NCBI RefSeq assembly: GCF_014698505.1
Contig: NZ_JACJTD010000008.1
Coordinates: 119,718 to 183,717, forward strand
DNA: 64,000 nt
Reading direction: 5' to 3'
Source: Nostoc foliaceum FACHB-393
Lineage (GTDB): Bacteria; Cyanobacteriota; Cyanobacteriia; Cyanobacteriales; Nostocaceae
Shown: one piece after another, positions 1 through 9,106 of the stretch
How positions within the stretch are numbered: the first letter of the stretch is position 1
Layout: each line of letters begins with the position of its first letter
The notes under the pieces: generated by a model
What the model was told of the DNA's origin: nothing
Databases searched by the model: none
The model's input: only the letters and a program-made list of their open reading frames with translations
Translations under genes and position numbers: made by a program

Positions 1-1290
1 TTTTGTGTGTCCGATTTGTGATTTCACACTACCCAAAGCGATGTGCTGCTTTTTGTCATCATGTACATCAAAGAAGTCTTTTAAAGAACCGAATTCTGTC
101 GGATCTCCAGCCATTGTACCTGTACCATGTGCTTCCATCAAACCAACAGTAGCGGGAGAGAAGCCGGCATCTTCATAAGCACGTTCTAAGGCTTTAACTT
201 GACCTTCTTTGCGAGGAGCATAAATACTCTTATAACGCCCATCGCTGGAAGTACCAATACCTTTAATTACGGCATAGATTTTATCGTTGTCCCGTTCAGC
301 ATCTTCTAACCGTTTGAGGACAATCATCCCGATGCCTTCACCCAGCATCATCCCATCAGATTTAGCATCGAAAGGTTTGACATTTTCACTGGGAGAAACC
401 GCCGGTGTTTTGCTAAACGAGATGTAAGCCATGATGGTGTTATCGGTATCAACGCCACCAGTCAGCATCATGTCAGAACGATGTTCAACTAGTTCGCTAA
501 TTGCCATTTTTAAAGCACCAAAGGAACTAGCACAAGCGGCATCAACTACACAATTCATCCCGCCAAAGTTTAGGCGATTGGCAATTCTACCCGCAACTAC
601 GTTAGCTAACATTCCAGGGAAAGCGTTCTCATCCCACTTCACATAAGCGCTTTTGATTTTATCAACGATTTTTTTGGTATCTTCATCGGATAAACCACTG
701 CTTTTAAGCGCTTTTTCCCAAATTGGATATTCCAATCTCGCAGACAGTGGCATTCCTAATTGCTTGGCCATAGCCACGCCTAAGATTACCCCAACCATCT
801 CGCGGTTAAACTCACGTTTTTCGCCATAACCTGCATCTTCCATCGCTTCTTTCGCAACTACTAAACTTAATAGTTGCGATACATCTGTGACTTCCAAAAT
901 GCTGGGTGGTATACCGAATTCCATCGGGTTAAAATCTACCTCTGGAAGAAACCCGCCTCTTTTACAATAGGTTTTATCTTCAGTAGTTCTAGGATTCGGA
1001 TCGTAATAATCTTCGACGCTCCAATGTGTGGAAGGAACATCAGTAATACAGTCAATTTTGTTTACAATATTTTGCCAGTATTCCCGCAAATTTCTGGCTT
1101 GAGGCAATAGAGAAGCCATCCCAACAATGGCAATAGGATTGTGTTGTAATTGTCTGTTAATTTTGTTGATTGACACTGATTTATCTGGTTTCATTTTTTT
1201 TCCCTCGATAGACTTAATTACAGCCTGTTCACAATTATTGACAAGGCTCTCTAACTCCGCTAAGGCAGTATCAATTGAATAAGCAGACAT
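1..1290 (-). CDS. hglE: HglE-type polyketide/fatty-acid ketosynthase, N-terminal part (runs off the left edge)
   Basis: The frame is open from an ATG at 1290 to the window edge, giving about 430 residues. After a ~50-residue leader comes a beta-ketoacyl synthase domain beginning near HNPIAIVGMA. The nucleophile motif VDASCASSF and the histidine motif EAHGTGTMAGDP are both present, followed by GSVKSQIGHTK, so the KS catalytic triad is complete. The VDASCASS form resembles PfaA/HglE-type iterative synthases more than modular PKS enzymes. HglE proteins build the long alcohol chain of heterocyst glycolipids. It is transcribed divergently from the hgdB-hgdC-hgdA-glycosyltransferase row, which supports that role. 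An internal ATG about 31 codons downstream (MKPDKS) is an alternative start. Acyltransferase and carrier domains would lie outside the window. Another PfaA-like synthase cannot be excluded. Confidence 0.75.
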   Translation of the reverse strand, partial: MSAYSIDTALAELESLVNNCEQAVIKSIEGKKMKPDKSVSINKINRQLQHNPIAIVGMASLLPQARNLREYWQNIVNKIDCITDVPSTHWSVEDYYDPNPRTTEDKTYCKRGGFLPEVDFNPMEFGIPPSILEVTDVSQLLSLVVAKEAMEDAGYGEKREFNREMVGVILGVAMAKQLGMPLSARLEYPIWEKALKSSGLSDEDTKKIVDKIKSAYVKWDENAFPGMLANVVAGRIANRLNFGGMNCVVDAACASSFGALKMAISELVEHRSDMMLTGGVDTDNTIMAYISFSKTPAVSPSENVKPFDAKSDGMMLGEGIGMIVLKRLEDAERDNDKIYAVIKGIGTSSDGRYKSIYAPRKEGQVKALERAYEDAGFSPATVGLMEAHGTGTMAGDPTEFGSLKDFFDVHDDKKQHIALGSVKSQIGHTK

Positions 1291-1461
1291 AGGGCATAGT
1301 GAGTACTGTGAATTGTGTAGCTACAGTAATTTCTGTTGCCTACTAATAATCAAAAACTCTGGTTTTGTAAGCAGTTAGCTATCCTATCTCCGCTAAATGC
1401 TTGTTTCCAAATCGACACCACACGACACATACTGCCAGGGTAAAGCCTTATGTTTCCAGGC

Positions 1462-1504
1462 GACTTTGGCATACTGCGTAGGCGTAGCCCGTCGTAGACA
1501 TCGC
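1462..1504. repeat. Dispersed repeat of the 'tctacgacgggct' family
   Basis: Contains GCGTAGGCGTAGCCCGTC followed by GTAGACATCGC. The same block, in either orientation, recurs at about 12,407, 24,603, 32,905, 41,459, 44,934 and 56,357. It is a dispersed element typical of Nostoc intergenic DNA, here between hglE and the small ORF upstream of it. Confidence 0.75.
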
Positions 1505-1513
1505 GAAAAAATG

Positions 1514-1792
1514 TTATCCAACGCTAGACTCTTGATATTGTGGCAATAGGTCGATGACGTTGTTAAAACTGGTAAAATAGTTTTGGAGTGTAATAGCTGC
1601 TTGACCAGTGAATTCAATGCATTTGTAATAGTAGAGATTTTGAGCAATGGTATCCCACTGGAACGATGAAAATTGAGGAGTAGCTAAAGAAACAGAAACG
1701 CTTTTATCACCCGGAACCGTTTGATTATCTAGCCTGACCACAGCAACATACCTGTTGTTAATGACAAAATTCTGTATCTTGATAAATGTCAT
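1514..1792 (-). CDS. Small hypothetical protein upstream of hglE
   Basis: A 92-residue frame starting at ATG 1792; a TTG at 1804 would add four residues. It begins MTFIKIQNFVINNRYVAVV and has no signal peptide or membrane segment. The alternating hydrophobic pattern looks like a real small cyanobacterial protein, but I recognise no family. It sits on the same strand as hglE and 224 bases upstream of it, so the two could be cotranscribed. Coding status is uncertain: the surrounding DNA is AT-rich and repeat-laden. Confidence 0.45.
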   Translation of the reverse strand: MTFIKIQNFVINNRYVAVVRLDNQTVPGDKSVSVSLATPQFSSFQWDTIAQNLYYYKCIEFTGQAAITLQNYFTSFNNVIDLLPQYQESSVG

Positions 1793-2442
1793 AGCCAGTT
1801 TCAACGTCCGGGATAATATATCTTATGGGATTTGACCCAGGAAAGTTGATAAGTTCGTTACAGAAGAGACACCACCTTTAATCCGAGTTTATGCAAGTTT
1901 AAAAAGTAATTAAACGATCACAAGGTGAGGAATAAGCAGTTATCTTTAGTTATTTTTAATTTTAAAATTCAAATTAAATAACTAGGTTGCTTAACTGCTT
2001 TTAAGCATTGAATTAATAAAAACAATAGCACACTTTATAGAAACTAAATCATTCCTTTAAAGTTATTTTATAAATAAACTTCCATTCTTCCTGTTGTGAA
2101 TTTTGAATAAAATTCAGCATAAAAGTATAATTTATGACTATATAAATGTGTGAGATATTTTGTTATCTACGGGTTAGCCAAAAATTTGTGCTGGATTAAG
2201 TTATCAATGCAAATGTGTTGTCTAGTAAGTAACAATTCCATGAATACATAAATAAATTGAATAACCATAAGTATGTTTTCTCAGAGAAACATGATAATTG
2301 AGTCAAAGTTTGTGGTTATTTTTCAATATAAGTCAAGTTAAAACCCAAAGTGGTTATTTATAAAGCAAATATTAATTTTTAGTATGTTGCTTGATAAACA
2401 TAATCATGATTACATCATTTCAAAGAGCGTTTAAGTACGCTA

Positions 2443-2532
2443 GGGCAATGGAATTCGCGGAGTTCACGGGCACATAAACATAGACGCTTTCAGCGAACCC
2501 GCAGGGTAGTCCGCCTCCGCGGACTAAGGAAA
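2443..2532 (+). repeat. Dispersed repeat, copy 1 (second copy at 25,955)
   Basis: A ~90-bp block beginning GGGCAATGGAATTCGCGGAG and ending in CGCGGACTAAGGA. A diverged copy in the same orientation lies at 25,955-26,045, with TGTGGACTAAGAG at its end. Both contain a GC-rich inverted segment (around TAGACGCTTT and the following CGCAG). There is no reading frame, so it is a non-coding dispersed repeat. Confidence 0.7.
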
Positions 2533-2569
2533 ATTGGGTGTTTGAAACCCACGAACCTAAGAGGATGTT

Positions 2570-2820
2570 TGAAAAGTCCTTTTGTCGGTATCAAATAGTT
2601 TTAGATCCCCCTAAATCCCCCTTAAAAAGGGGGACTTTGATTCCGGTTCCCCCCTTTTTAAGGGGAGCGACTGGCGTGGGTTAGGGGGGAGGTAAAAGTG
2701 CCTAAAGTCACAGCGAAACACTTTTCAAACAACCCCTAACCCCCTTTCCGACGCGGGAAGCGGGAAAATTCAAAGTCTCTCTCCTAAAAAGAGAGAGATT
2801 TAGAGAGAGGTTTTCTAGAT
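2570..2820. repeat. Palindromic dispersed repeat cluster
   Basis: Holds the hairpin CCCCCTT-AAA-AAGGGGG at 2617-2633, a second C/G-rich inverted block to about 2690, and a purine/pyrimidine hairpin around CTCTCTCC and GAGAGAGA to about 2815. A related block in the opposite orientation lies at about 59,100-59,275, including the flanking 'aagaggatgtttgaaaa' motif. Similar pieces occur at 13,470 and 45,300. Confidence 0.7.
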
Positions 2821-3477
2821 ACCGTAAAAAATCAGATACAGGTGGGTAAAACCTCGTGTAAACGTAGTTTATAACTGCCCTTTAATTACTATGAAGAAAG
2901 CTGATAAGAATGTCTTATAGTACACAACCTTAATAGCAACAATCTGTTAGTAATATCAAATATGCTTGATAATTAACCATCTATTGGAATTTAATTAGCA
3001 GATGAGTGATTAGTGATGAGTAAATTTATTCAGTCTCTAATCTTACTTTGATGAGATATTGTAGTGATAGAATCAGAAATTATGCAAAGTTAATCCGTTG
3101 ACAAAAATCAATTTTAATGGCATTGTAATAACAAGTTTATTCCAACTTTGATTTATTTTTTACTAGCGCTTCATAGTTCTTGAAAGTTAAGTTTTTCGGT
3201 TAGTGCTATTGTATTTTACGCTACTGGATTAAATGTAAACATAGGATATAACTTAGGAAGCTTTGAAGTAACACCACCATTAATTTTCACGCCACAATAG
3301 TGAGTTTGGGCGGCAAAAGCGTACAACAATTCATATAAAACCAATTTAGACGCATCCACTTTATTAAGGTAGAAACCCTAGAGGGCAAGTCCTCTTGGTA
3401 ATTTGCGGATGAGTCTATATCTAATCGACTAAATAATAACCAGGCTATCCCCTAGAAAACAGAATTGGAATGAAAAT

Positions 3478-4686
3478 ATGGCAGTAAATAAAGAAAGCCG
3501 ATTATTCACAAAACCCGTAGGGCGATCGCAAGTAATTTTAGCAGCTTCTCTCACTTTGGCGGCGGGATTAATAGCTTTTTATAGTTTGGTACCACTTTGG
3601 TCTAAACCTAAAGTTGAGACACCGCCAGCAAATCCTCCCAAGGCTGTCGCTCCTGCAAAAGTTGCTGTGACTGCTTTAGGACGTTTGCAGCCAGAAGGTG
3701 AAGTTACTTCATTGAATGCTCCTAATTCAAATAATGGGGTGCGAGTAGAAAGACTGTTGGTGAAAGAAGGCGATGCGGTAAAAGCAGGGCAATTACTGGC
3801 ATATCTAGAAAATTATGGTCGTTCTAGAACAGCCTTACAACAGGCTTTAGACCAACTGCAAGTTGCCAAAGCTAAACTAGCGCAGGTTAAATCTGGAGCT
3901 AAAACCGGAGATATCGATGCTCAAAAGGCAGCGATCGCTCGTTTAGAGCCACAATATAAAGGGGATGTTGCCACCCAAGAGGCGACAATCGCCCGCATCC
4001 AGGCTGAGGTAGACAATGCTCAAGCCGAAAATGATCGCTATCAGCAATTATATAAACAAGGTGCGATCGCGGCTTCTGTAGCAGATACCAAAGCTTTGCA
4101 ACTAAAGACTACACAACAGCAACTTACAGAAGCCCAAGCGACTCTCAAGCGGACTCAAGACACATTCCAAGAACAACGCAAGCAAGCACAAGCACAACTC
4201 ACCAGTATTAGCGAAGTGCGTAGTGTAGATGTTCAGGTAGCACAAACCGAAGTCAACAGTGCAACAACTTCTGTTCAACAAGCAAAAGCCGACTTGGATT
4301 TAAGTTACATCAAATCTCCCATAAATGGCAAAATTTTGAAAATTCATGCCAAAACCGGAGAAGTAATCAGCACCAGCACAGGATTTGCTGAGATAGGTAA
4401 GACATCTCAAATGTATGTGATTGCAGAGGTGTATCAAACCGATGTTCAAAAAGTGCGTGTAGGACAAAAAGCCACAATTAACAGCACTGCATTTACTGGA
4501 ACATTACAGGGAACTGTGAAAGAGATTGGTTGGCAAGTTGACAAGCAAAGCATCTTCAGCCTCAACCCTGGTTCAGATACAGACCGCAGAATAATTGAGG
4601 TAAAAATCTCTATCGACAATCCCGCAGATAGTGAGCGGGTGGCTCGTTTAACCAACTTACAGGTTGATGTCGCCATTCAGATTTAG
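3478..4686 (+). CDS. hgdB: HgdB: DevB-family membrane-fusion protein of a glycolipid exporter
   Basis: 402 residues from ATG 3478. A single N-terminal membrane helix (about residues 18-40) is followed by a proline-rich linker, a lipoyl-like half near residue 60-100 (LVKEGDAVKAGQLLAYLEN), a long alpha-hairpin coiled coil (about 115-270, rich in A, Q, K, E) and the second lipoyl/beta-barrel part (DLSYIKSPINGKILKIHAKTG). This is the periplasmic adaptor architecture of HlyD/DevB proteins. HgdB and HgdC of Anabaena PCC 7120 shape the heterocyst glycolipid layer and are thought to work with a TolC-like outer-membrane protein. Directly followed by hgdC, with a 60-bp spacer containing a small hairpin. 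No ATPase gene is adjacent. Confidence 0.88.
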   Translation: MAVNKESRLFTKPVGRSQVILAASLTLAAGLIAFYSLVPLWSKPKVETPPANPPKAVAPAKVAVTALGRLQPEGEVTSLNAPNSNNGVRVERLLVKEGDAVKAGQLLAYLENYGRSRTALQQALDQLQVAKAKLAQVKSGAKTGDIDAQKAAIARLEPQYKGDVATQEATIARIQAEVDNAQAENDRYQQLYKQGAIAASVADTKALQLKTTQQQLTEAQATLKRTQDTFQEQRKQAQAQLTSISEVRSVDVQVAQTEVNSATTSVQQAKADLDLSYIKSPINGKILKIHAKTGEVISTSTGFAEIGKTSQMYVIAEVYQTDVQKVRVGQKATINSTAFTGTLQGTVKEIGWQVDKQSIFSLNPGSDTDRRIIEVKISIDNPADSERVARLTNLQVDVAIQI

Positions 4687-4699
4687 TAATTGGTCATTA

Positions 4700-4722
4700 G
4701 TCATTTGTGAATGACAAATGAC
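4700..4722 (+). other. Small hairpin between hgdB and hgdC
   Basis: GTCATTTGT (4700-4708) pairs with ACAAATGAC (4714-4722) across a 5-nt loop in the 60-bp spacer. There is no T-run, so an mRNA stability or expression-tuning role is likelier than termination. It may equally be a trace of a dispersed repeat. Confidence 0.4.
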
Positions 4723-4746
4723 AAATAACAACTAAGAAATAAATTC

Positions 4747-5925
4747 ATGATTTTCAAAATTCCTTTAGCATGGCTACAGCTAGCCCAGCAAAAAGTTCGT
4801 TTACTAGTAGCTGTAGCCGGGATTGGTTTTATTGTGCTGCTAATGTTTGTGCAACTTGGTTTTCAAGATGCTCTCTATTCAAGTGCAACGGCAGTACATC
4901 AGAATCTCAAAGGAGATTTATTTTTAGTTAGTTCGCAATATAAATCTTTGACCTCAAATCAAAGTTTTTCGCGGACTCGTTTGTACCAATCCCTGGGGTT
5001 TGATGGCGTAGAGTCAGTTAGCCCCATGTATTTGCAATTTGCCAAATTGAAAAATCCGGCAACTGGTGAGAAATATTCAATATACGTTATTGGTTTCGAT
5101 CCAGGCAGACCTGTGATAAATCTCCCAGAAGTTGAGAAAAATTTAGATAAACTCAAAACTCCCGATGTCATGCTTTTTGACCGGGGTTCTCGCCCAGAAT
5201 TTGGCCCAATAGCTGAAAAATTTAATGCGGGAGAGACTGCACAGACAATTGAAATATTTCCCTTCAATTCATTAATTGGTTATCGAGTGAGAATTGGTGG
5301 CTTATTTACATTAGGGCCATCCTTTGGGGTAGACGGCAATTTACTTGTCAGTGACTCAACTTTTTTGAGGATAAATCCTAATACTCGTCCGGCAGATATG
5401 ATTGATGTCGGTTTGATTTCCCTCAAACCTGGTACTAATGCAGTAACAGTACTAAAAAATTTGCAAGCAAGTTTGCCTAATGATGTCCAAGTTTTTACCC
5501 GCCAAGGCTTCATTGATTTTGAGAAACAATACTGGGCTGTCAGAACACCCATTGGTTTTATTCTTAACTTGATGTTGACAATGGCTGCGGTTGTTGGAGT
5601 GGTTATTGTTTATCAAATTCTTTACAGCAATATTGCTACACAGTTCGTTGCTTATGCCACTTTAAAAGCTATAGGTTATGCCAATAGTTACTTATTAAAT
5701 GTGGTATTCCAGCAAGCTTTAATTTTGGCAATTTTAGGTTACATCCCAGGATTTATAACTTCTGTTTTGTTGTATAGTTTTGCAGCAGAAGCAACTAAAT
5801 TACCAATAGTTATGACCACTAATAATGCACTAATTGTCTTAACCTCAACAGTATTAATGTGTATAACATCAGGAGCGCTTGCTATTAACAAACTCCGCTC
5901 CGCAGATCCAGGAGATATTTTCTAG
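4747..5925 (+). CDS. hgdC: HgdC: DevC-family ABC permease
   Basis: 392 residues. One N-terminal membrane helix (about 20-43), a large periplasmic domain (about 45-265), then three hydrophobic helices near the C-terminus (about 270-300, 325-350 and 360-380). This is the FtsX/MacB/DevC topology. The inner-membrane permease should pair with HgdB and with an ATPase encoded elsewhere, because no DevA-like gene is present here. The family role is export of heterocyst glycolipids. The match of gene order (MFP, permease, epimerase) to the Anabaena hgdB-hgdC-hgdA row is the main reason for the specific name over a generic devC paralogue. Confidence 0.86.
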   Translation: MIFKIPLAWLQLAQQKVRLLVAVAGIGFIVLLMFVQLGFQDALYSSATAVHQNLKGDLFLVSSQYKSLTSNQSFSRTRLYQSLGFDGVESVSPMYLQFAKLKNPATGEKYSIYVIGFDPGRPVINLPEVEKNLDKLKTPDVMLFDRGSRPEFGPIAEKFNAGETAQTIEIFPFNSLIGYRVRIGGLFTLGPSFGVDGNLLVSDSTFLRINPNTRPADMIDVGLISLKPGTNAVTVLKNLQASLPNDVQVFTRQGFIDFEKQYWAVRTPIGFILNLMLTMAAVVGVVIVYQILYSNIATQFVAYATLKAIGYANSYLLNVVFQQALILAILGYIPGFITSVLLYSFAAEATKLPIVMTTNNALIVLTSTVLMCITSGALAINKLRSADPGDIF

Positions 5926-6134
5926 CTATATCTTACCAACAAAATAATCAAATTATTTTGCCCTGATATAGATTCATAACTAAACATTGGTGCAGCCTCT
6001 CCACAGAAAAATTGCTCTTTATACCCATTTTAGATTTTAGGTTAAAAGACTTTACCAAAACTCCAATTTGGTATAACTTTGAAATCTTTGATCTAACAAC
6101 TCAAATTCACCTATTTAACAATAAACCCAAATTT

Positions 6135-7139
6135 ATGAACCTCAAAAACAAAACTCTCCTAATTACTGGGATTGATCAACTTGTCGGTTTGCGTACAGCC
6201 GAGTTGGCTATAGCTCAAGGAATGAATGTTCGTGGATTGCAAAGTTCTACGGAAAAGAACAAACAATTACAGAATTTAGGTGTTGAAGTAATTATTGGTA
6301 GTATCACCGATTCTACTATTGCTCAAAAGGCTTGCCAGGGAGTAGATATTGTTTTACATGCAGATCAAATTGCCGAAGAAGCTGGCGCAATTAACCATTT
6401 TCGTGATGTCAATGTTGGCGGTACTGTCAACATAGCTAAAGCCGCTAAACAGGCTGGTATCAAAACATTTGTGCATCTATCCAGCGTGATGGTCTACGGT
6501 TTCAACTATCCTAATGGTGTTACAGAATTCGGGCCACTCTCTGGCGAAAATAATCCCTATTGTCAAACAAAAATAGAAGCCGAAACAGCGCTCTTAGAAC
6601 TGAATAATCCCCCAGATTTTGGCATTATCATTATTCGAGCCGGAGATGTTTACGGCCCAGGAAGTATCCCCTGGATAGTCAGACCAATTCTGATGATGCG
6701 TCAAAAATTATTTGCCTGTGCCAATGATGGTAAAGGAGTAATGAATCATGTATATATAGATAACCTGATTGATGGCATCTTTCTAGCGATAGAAAAAGAA
6801 ACCTATGGTGAAATATTTAATATCACCGACGGCCAAGAAACTTCCTGGAAAGAGTATTTTATGCGTTTAGCAGCAATGGAAGGTTTACAAGCGCCCCTTT
6901 CATTACCTAAAGATGAAATCAAGTTGTTTCTAAAGCTACGCGTTCAAGGACAAAAACTTTTTCGCAAAAAAGTTGATATCCTACCAGAGTCTATAGATTT
7001 TATGACTCGTCCTTATGCTTGTTCCATTGCCAAAGCACAAAGCCTGTTAAATTATAAACCAACAATTGACCTAGAAGAAGGAATGCAGCGAACACATGAA
7101 TGGCTGCAAAAAACAGATATCCAAAGCTTGATGAAATAG
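6135..7139 (+). CDS. hgdA: HgdA: NAD-dependent sugar epimerase/dehydratase family protein
   Basis: The frame is open from a TTG at 6012, but the conserved protein starts at ATG 6135 (334 residues, MNLKNKTLLITG). It is an extended SDR fold: nucleotide-binding loop TGIDQLVG at the N-terminus, HLSSVMVYG, and the catalytic YxxxK as NPYCQTKIEAE, followed by the substrate-domain motif IIIRAGDVYGPGSIPW. The middle glycine of the usual TGxxGxxG is replaced (TGIDQLVG), which may weaken or alter cofactor binding. In Anabaena the corresponding gene is required for the glycolipid layer; its sugar substrate is not evident from sequence. It follows hgdC by 209 bp. Confidence 0.82.
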   Translation: MNLKNKTLLITGIDQLVGLRTAELAIAQGMNVRGLQSSTEKNKQLQNLGVEVIIGSITDSTIAQKACQGVDIVLHADQIAEEAGAINHFRDVNVGGTVNIAKAAKQAGIKTFVHLSSVMVYGFNYPNGVTEFGPLSGENNPYCQTKIEAETALLELNNPPDFGIIIIRAGDVYGPGSIPWIVRPILMMRQKLFACANDGKGVMNHVYIDNLIDGIFLAIEKETYGEIFNITDGQETSWKEYFMRLAAMEGLQAPLSLPKDEIKLFLKLRVQGQKLFRKKVDILPESIDFMTRPYACSIAKAQSLLNYKPTIDLEEGMQRTHEWLQKTDIQSLMK

Positions 7140-7162
7140 ACCACAGATTTTTTAGAACCATT

Positions 7163-7328
7163 GTTAGGAGTTAGGAGTTAGGAGTTAGGAGTTAGGAGTT
7201 AGGAGTTGGGAGTTAGGAGTTAGGAGTTAGGAGTTAGGAGTTAGGAGTTAGGAGTTAGGAGTTAGGAGTTGGGAGTTGGGAGTTGGGAGTTAGGAGTTAG
7301 GAGTTGGGAGTTGGGAGTTAGGAGTTAG
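7163..7328 (+). repeat. 7-bp STRR array (TTAGGAG/TTGGGAG)
   Basis: About 24 consecutive heptamers, mostly TTAGGAG with interspersed TTGGGAG variants, between hgdA and the next glycosyltransferase. Short tandemly repeated repetitive (STRR) heptamers are a hallmark of Nostoc/Anabaena genomes. The two variants occur in runs, which suggests slippage of blocks. Such arrays are length-variable. Confidence 0.95.
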
Positions 7329-7446
7329 ATATGAAGTATCAAAATATTTTGACTTCTGGATTCTGAATTATTACGTTGCATCTGCCTAACAATTATCTGC
7401 AATTAAGCATAAAATAATCCACAGATTTTCCGAATACTTGTTTTAT

Positions 7447-8451
7447 ATGAGTAGCAATCAGCCACGATTGAGCATCGGATTACCTGTATATAATGGTGAA
7501 AAATTTATCAAAGAAGCCATAGATTCACTCTTGGCTCAGACCTTTGAAGATTTTGAGCTAATTATTTCAGATAATGCATCTACAGATAAAACTGAAGAAA
7601 TTTGTAGAGCATACGCCGAACAAGACCAACGTATCTGTTACTACCGCAATGACAAGAATATCGGTTGCGCCCGTAACTTTAATCGCGTCTTTCAATTGTC
7701 TTCGGGTGAGTACTTTAAGTGGGCAGCCTATGATGATCTACATGCTCCAGATTTTATCAAGAAGTGTGTTGAGGTGCTTGATCAAGACCCTAGCATAATC
7801 TTGTGTCACTCCCATACATATTTCATTGATGAACAGGGAAATTTCCTCCAAAACTACGATATCAAACTCAAGGCAGATGCACTAAAACCACACAAACGTT
7901 TTCACGAATTGCTGACCAAACATTTGTGTTATCAATGTTACGGAGTAATTCGCGCCAGCGCCCTGAGAATGGTACCGCCTATGGGTGGTTACGGTAATGC
8001 AGATGGAATTCTCTTGTTAAGGCTTGGTCTTCTTGGTAGGTTTTATGAAATCCCTGAATACCTATTTTTTGCCAGAAGTCATCCGCAACAATCAATGAGT
8101 ATGTTCTTTCCAAATTACTTGTTGTTTTCTGACAAAAGCCAAAAACCATTATTGAGTATGCTGCCTGATTTTTATGCATATGCAGTGTGGTTTGATTCAG
8201 CAAATAAAGGACAAATTTTGTTGCCGCATTGGAGAATAATCTGGGAGTATTTACTTTCCATATGGCGTAGTCATCTAAGTCTGTATGAGCGTCTTTGTTG
8301 CCATATAAGTCTCCAACAGCAGCTAAAAGGGACAGAATATCTTTTACTGAAAGATTTGCTGAGAGTACTGCAATTAATTTGGAAAAGTTGGCAAGTTGCA
8401 TTAGTTAAAAAAACAGCAAGTAAGACTTTGAACGAATCACTTCAGAAATAG
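7447..8451 (+). CDS. Family 2 glycosyltransferase
   Basis: 334 residues from ATG 7447 (a TTG at 7438 also opens the frame). The GT-A fold N-terminus LSIGLPVYNGEKFI, the nucleotide-binding DNASTDKTEE and the metal-binding YDD in KWAAYDDLHAP are all present. There is no membrane helix in the catalytic part, so it is probably cytosolic or peripheral. It lies in the hgd row, before a secreted DUF2141 protein and a second GT2. Its acceptor is unknown; a role in polysaccharide or glycolipid assembly is inferred from context only. Confidence 0.85.
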   Translation: MSSNQPRLSIGLPVYNGEKFIKEAIDSLLAQTFEDFELIISDNASTDKTEEICRAYAEQDQRICYYRNDKNIGCARNFNRVFQLSSGEYFKWAAYDDLHAPDFIKKCVEVLDQDPSIILCHSHTYFIDEQGNFLQNYDIKLKADALKPHKRFHELLTKHLCYQCYGVIRASALRMVPPMGGYGNADGILLLRLGLLGRFYEIPEYLFFARSHPQQSMSMFFPNYLLFSDKSQKPLLSMLPDFYAYAVWFDSANKGQILLPHWRIIWEYLLSIWRSHLSLYERLCCHISLQQQLKGTEYLLLKDLLRVLQLIWKSWQVALVKKTASKTLNESLQK

Positions 8452-8510
8452 AAGCTGTGTTTTCTAGCTTCTTCTCAATCCCAAAATCACTTATTTTTCA
8501 CTACAAAATT

Positions 8511-8978
8511 ATGCTGAAACTTTCTCCGATATCTCATGTTTTGCTTGCTACTTTAGTAAGCATCAGCTTTGCTAAAACAGTTAATGCAGAGCCAAGTGCA
8601 ACACTTAGTGTTGTGGTAAATGGAATACAACACCAAAAAGGTGAGATTTGCTTCAGAGTTTACGCAAGTGAAAAAGGATTTCCGATGAGTAATACTAGTG
8701 AAGCTCAAAGTGGCTGTGCTAAGATTACTGGCAATTCTGTAAAAAAAGAATTTTCCGGTTTGAAGCCTGGAACTTATGCTGTCGCCGTAGTTGACGATCA
8801 AAATGGCGATCGCAAACTCAATAAAGACTTTTTCGGTATTCCTCAAGAAGGTTTTGGGATTTCCAAAAATCCAACTGTGTCTATACAAACAGGTACACCA
8901 AAGTTTCGTGATGCCAGTTTTGTTGTAAACAAAAATACAACTGTCAACATTATCATGAAATATTCGCTGGATTCGTAA
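8511..8978 (+). CDS. Secreted DUF2141 family protein
   Basis: The frame is open from a TTG at 8457, but ATG 8511 puts a normal signal peptide at the N-terminus (MLKLSPISHV..., cleavage likely after VNA, residue ~29). 155 residues. The mature part has the DUF2141 pattern: an N-terminal strand, KGEICFRVYASEKGFP, two cysteines, then FSGLKPGTYAVAVVDDQNGD and LNKDFFGIPQEGFGISKNP. DUF2141 proteins are small periplasmic or outer-membrane-associated proteins of unknown function. It is placed between two glycosyltransferases, which suggests an envelope role here. Confidence 0.85.
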   Translation: MLKLSPISHVLLATLVSISFAKTVNAEPSATLSVVVNGIQHQKGEICFRVYASEKGFPMSNTSEAQSGCAKITGNSVKKEFSGLKPGTYAVAVVDDQNGDRKLNKDFFGIPQEGFGISKNPTVSIQTGTPKFRDASFVVNKNTTVNIIMKYSLDS

Positions 8979-9106
8979 AGTGAACAGGGGACAGAATATT
9001 CCCTGTCCCCTGTTGCTTCTCCTTTAATGACCAATTCTTCTGAATTACGGTTTAGATCACACCTACATATAAACAAGCTGATATTCTACCGGAGACTAAA
9101 AATTTA

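Larger units (their letters stand above)
1805..3477. other. Long intergenic region between hglE and hgdB
   Basis: About 1.7 kb with no convincing frame on either strand. It is AT-rich at 1,850-2,430 and 2,880-3,470 and holds two dispersed repeats in its middle (annotated separately). The promoters of the divergent hglE and hgdB transcripts must lie here. I cannot assign -10 or regulator sites with confidence. Confidence 0.6.

Noticed and set aside
2570..2820. Could the C/G hairpin cluster be a CRISPR array?
   Set aside because: No regular repeat-spacer layout; it is a set of palindromic dispersed repeats that also occur elsewhere in the window.
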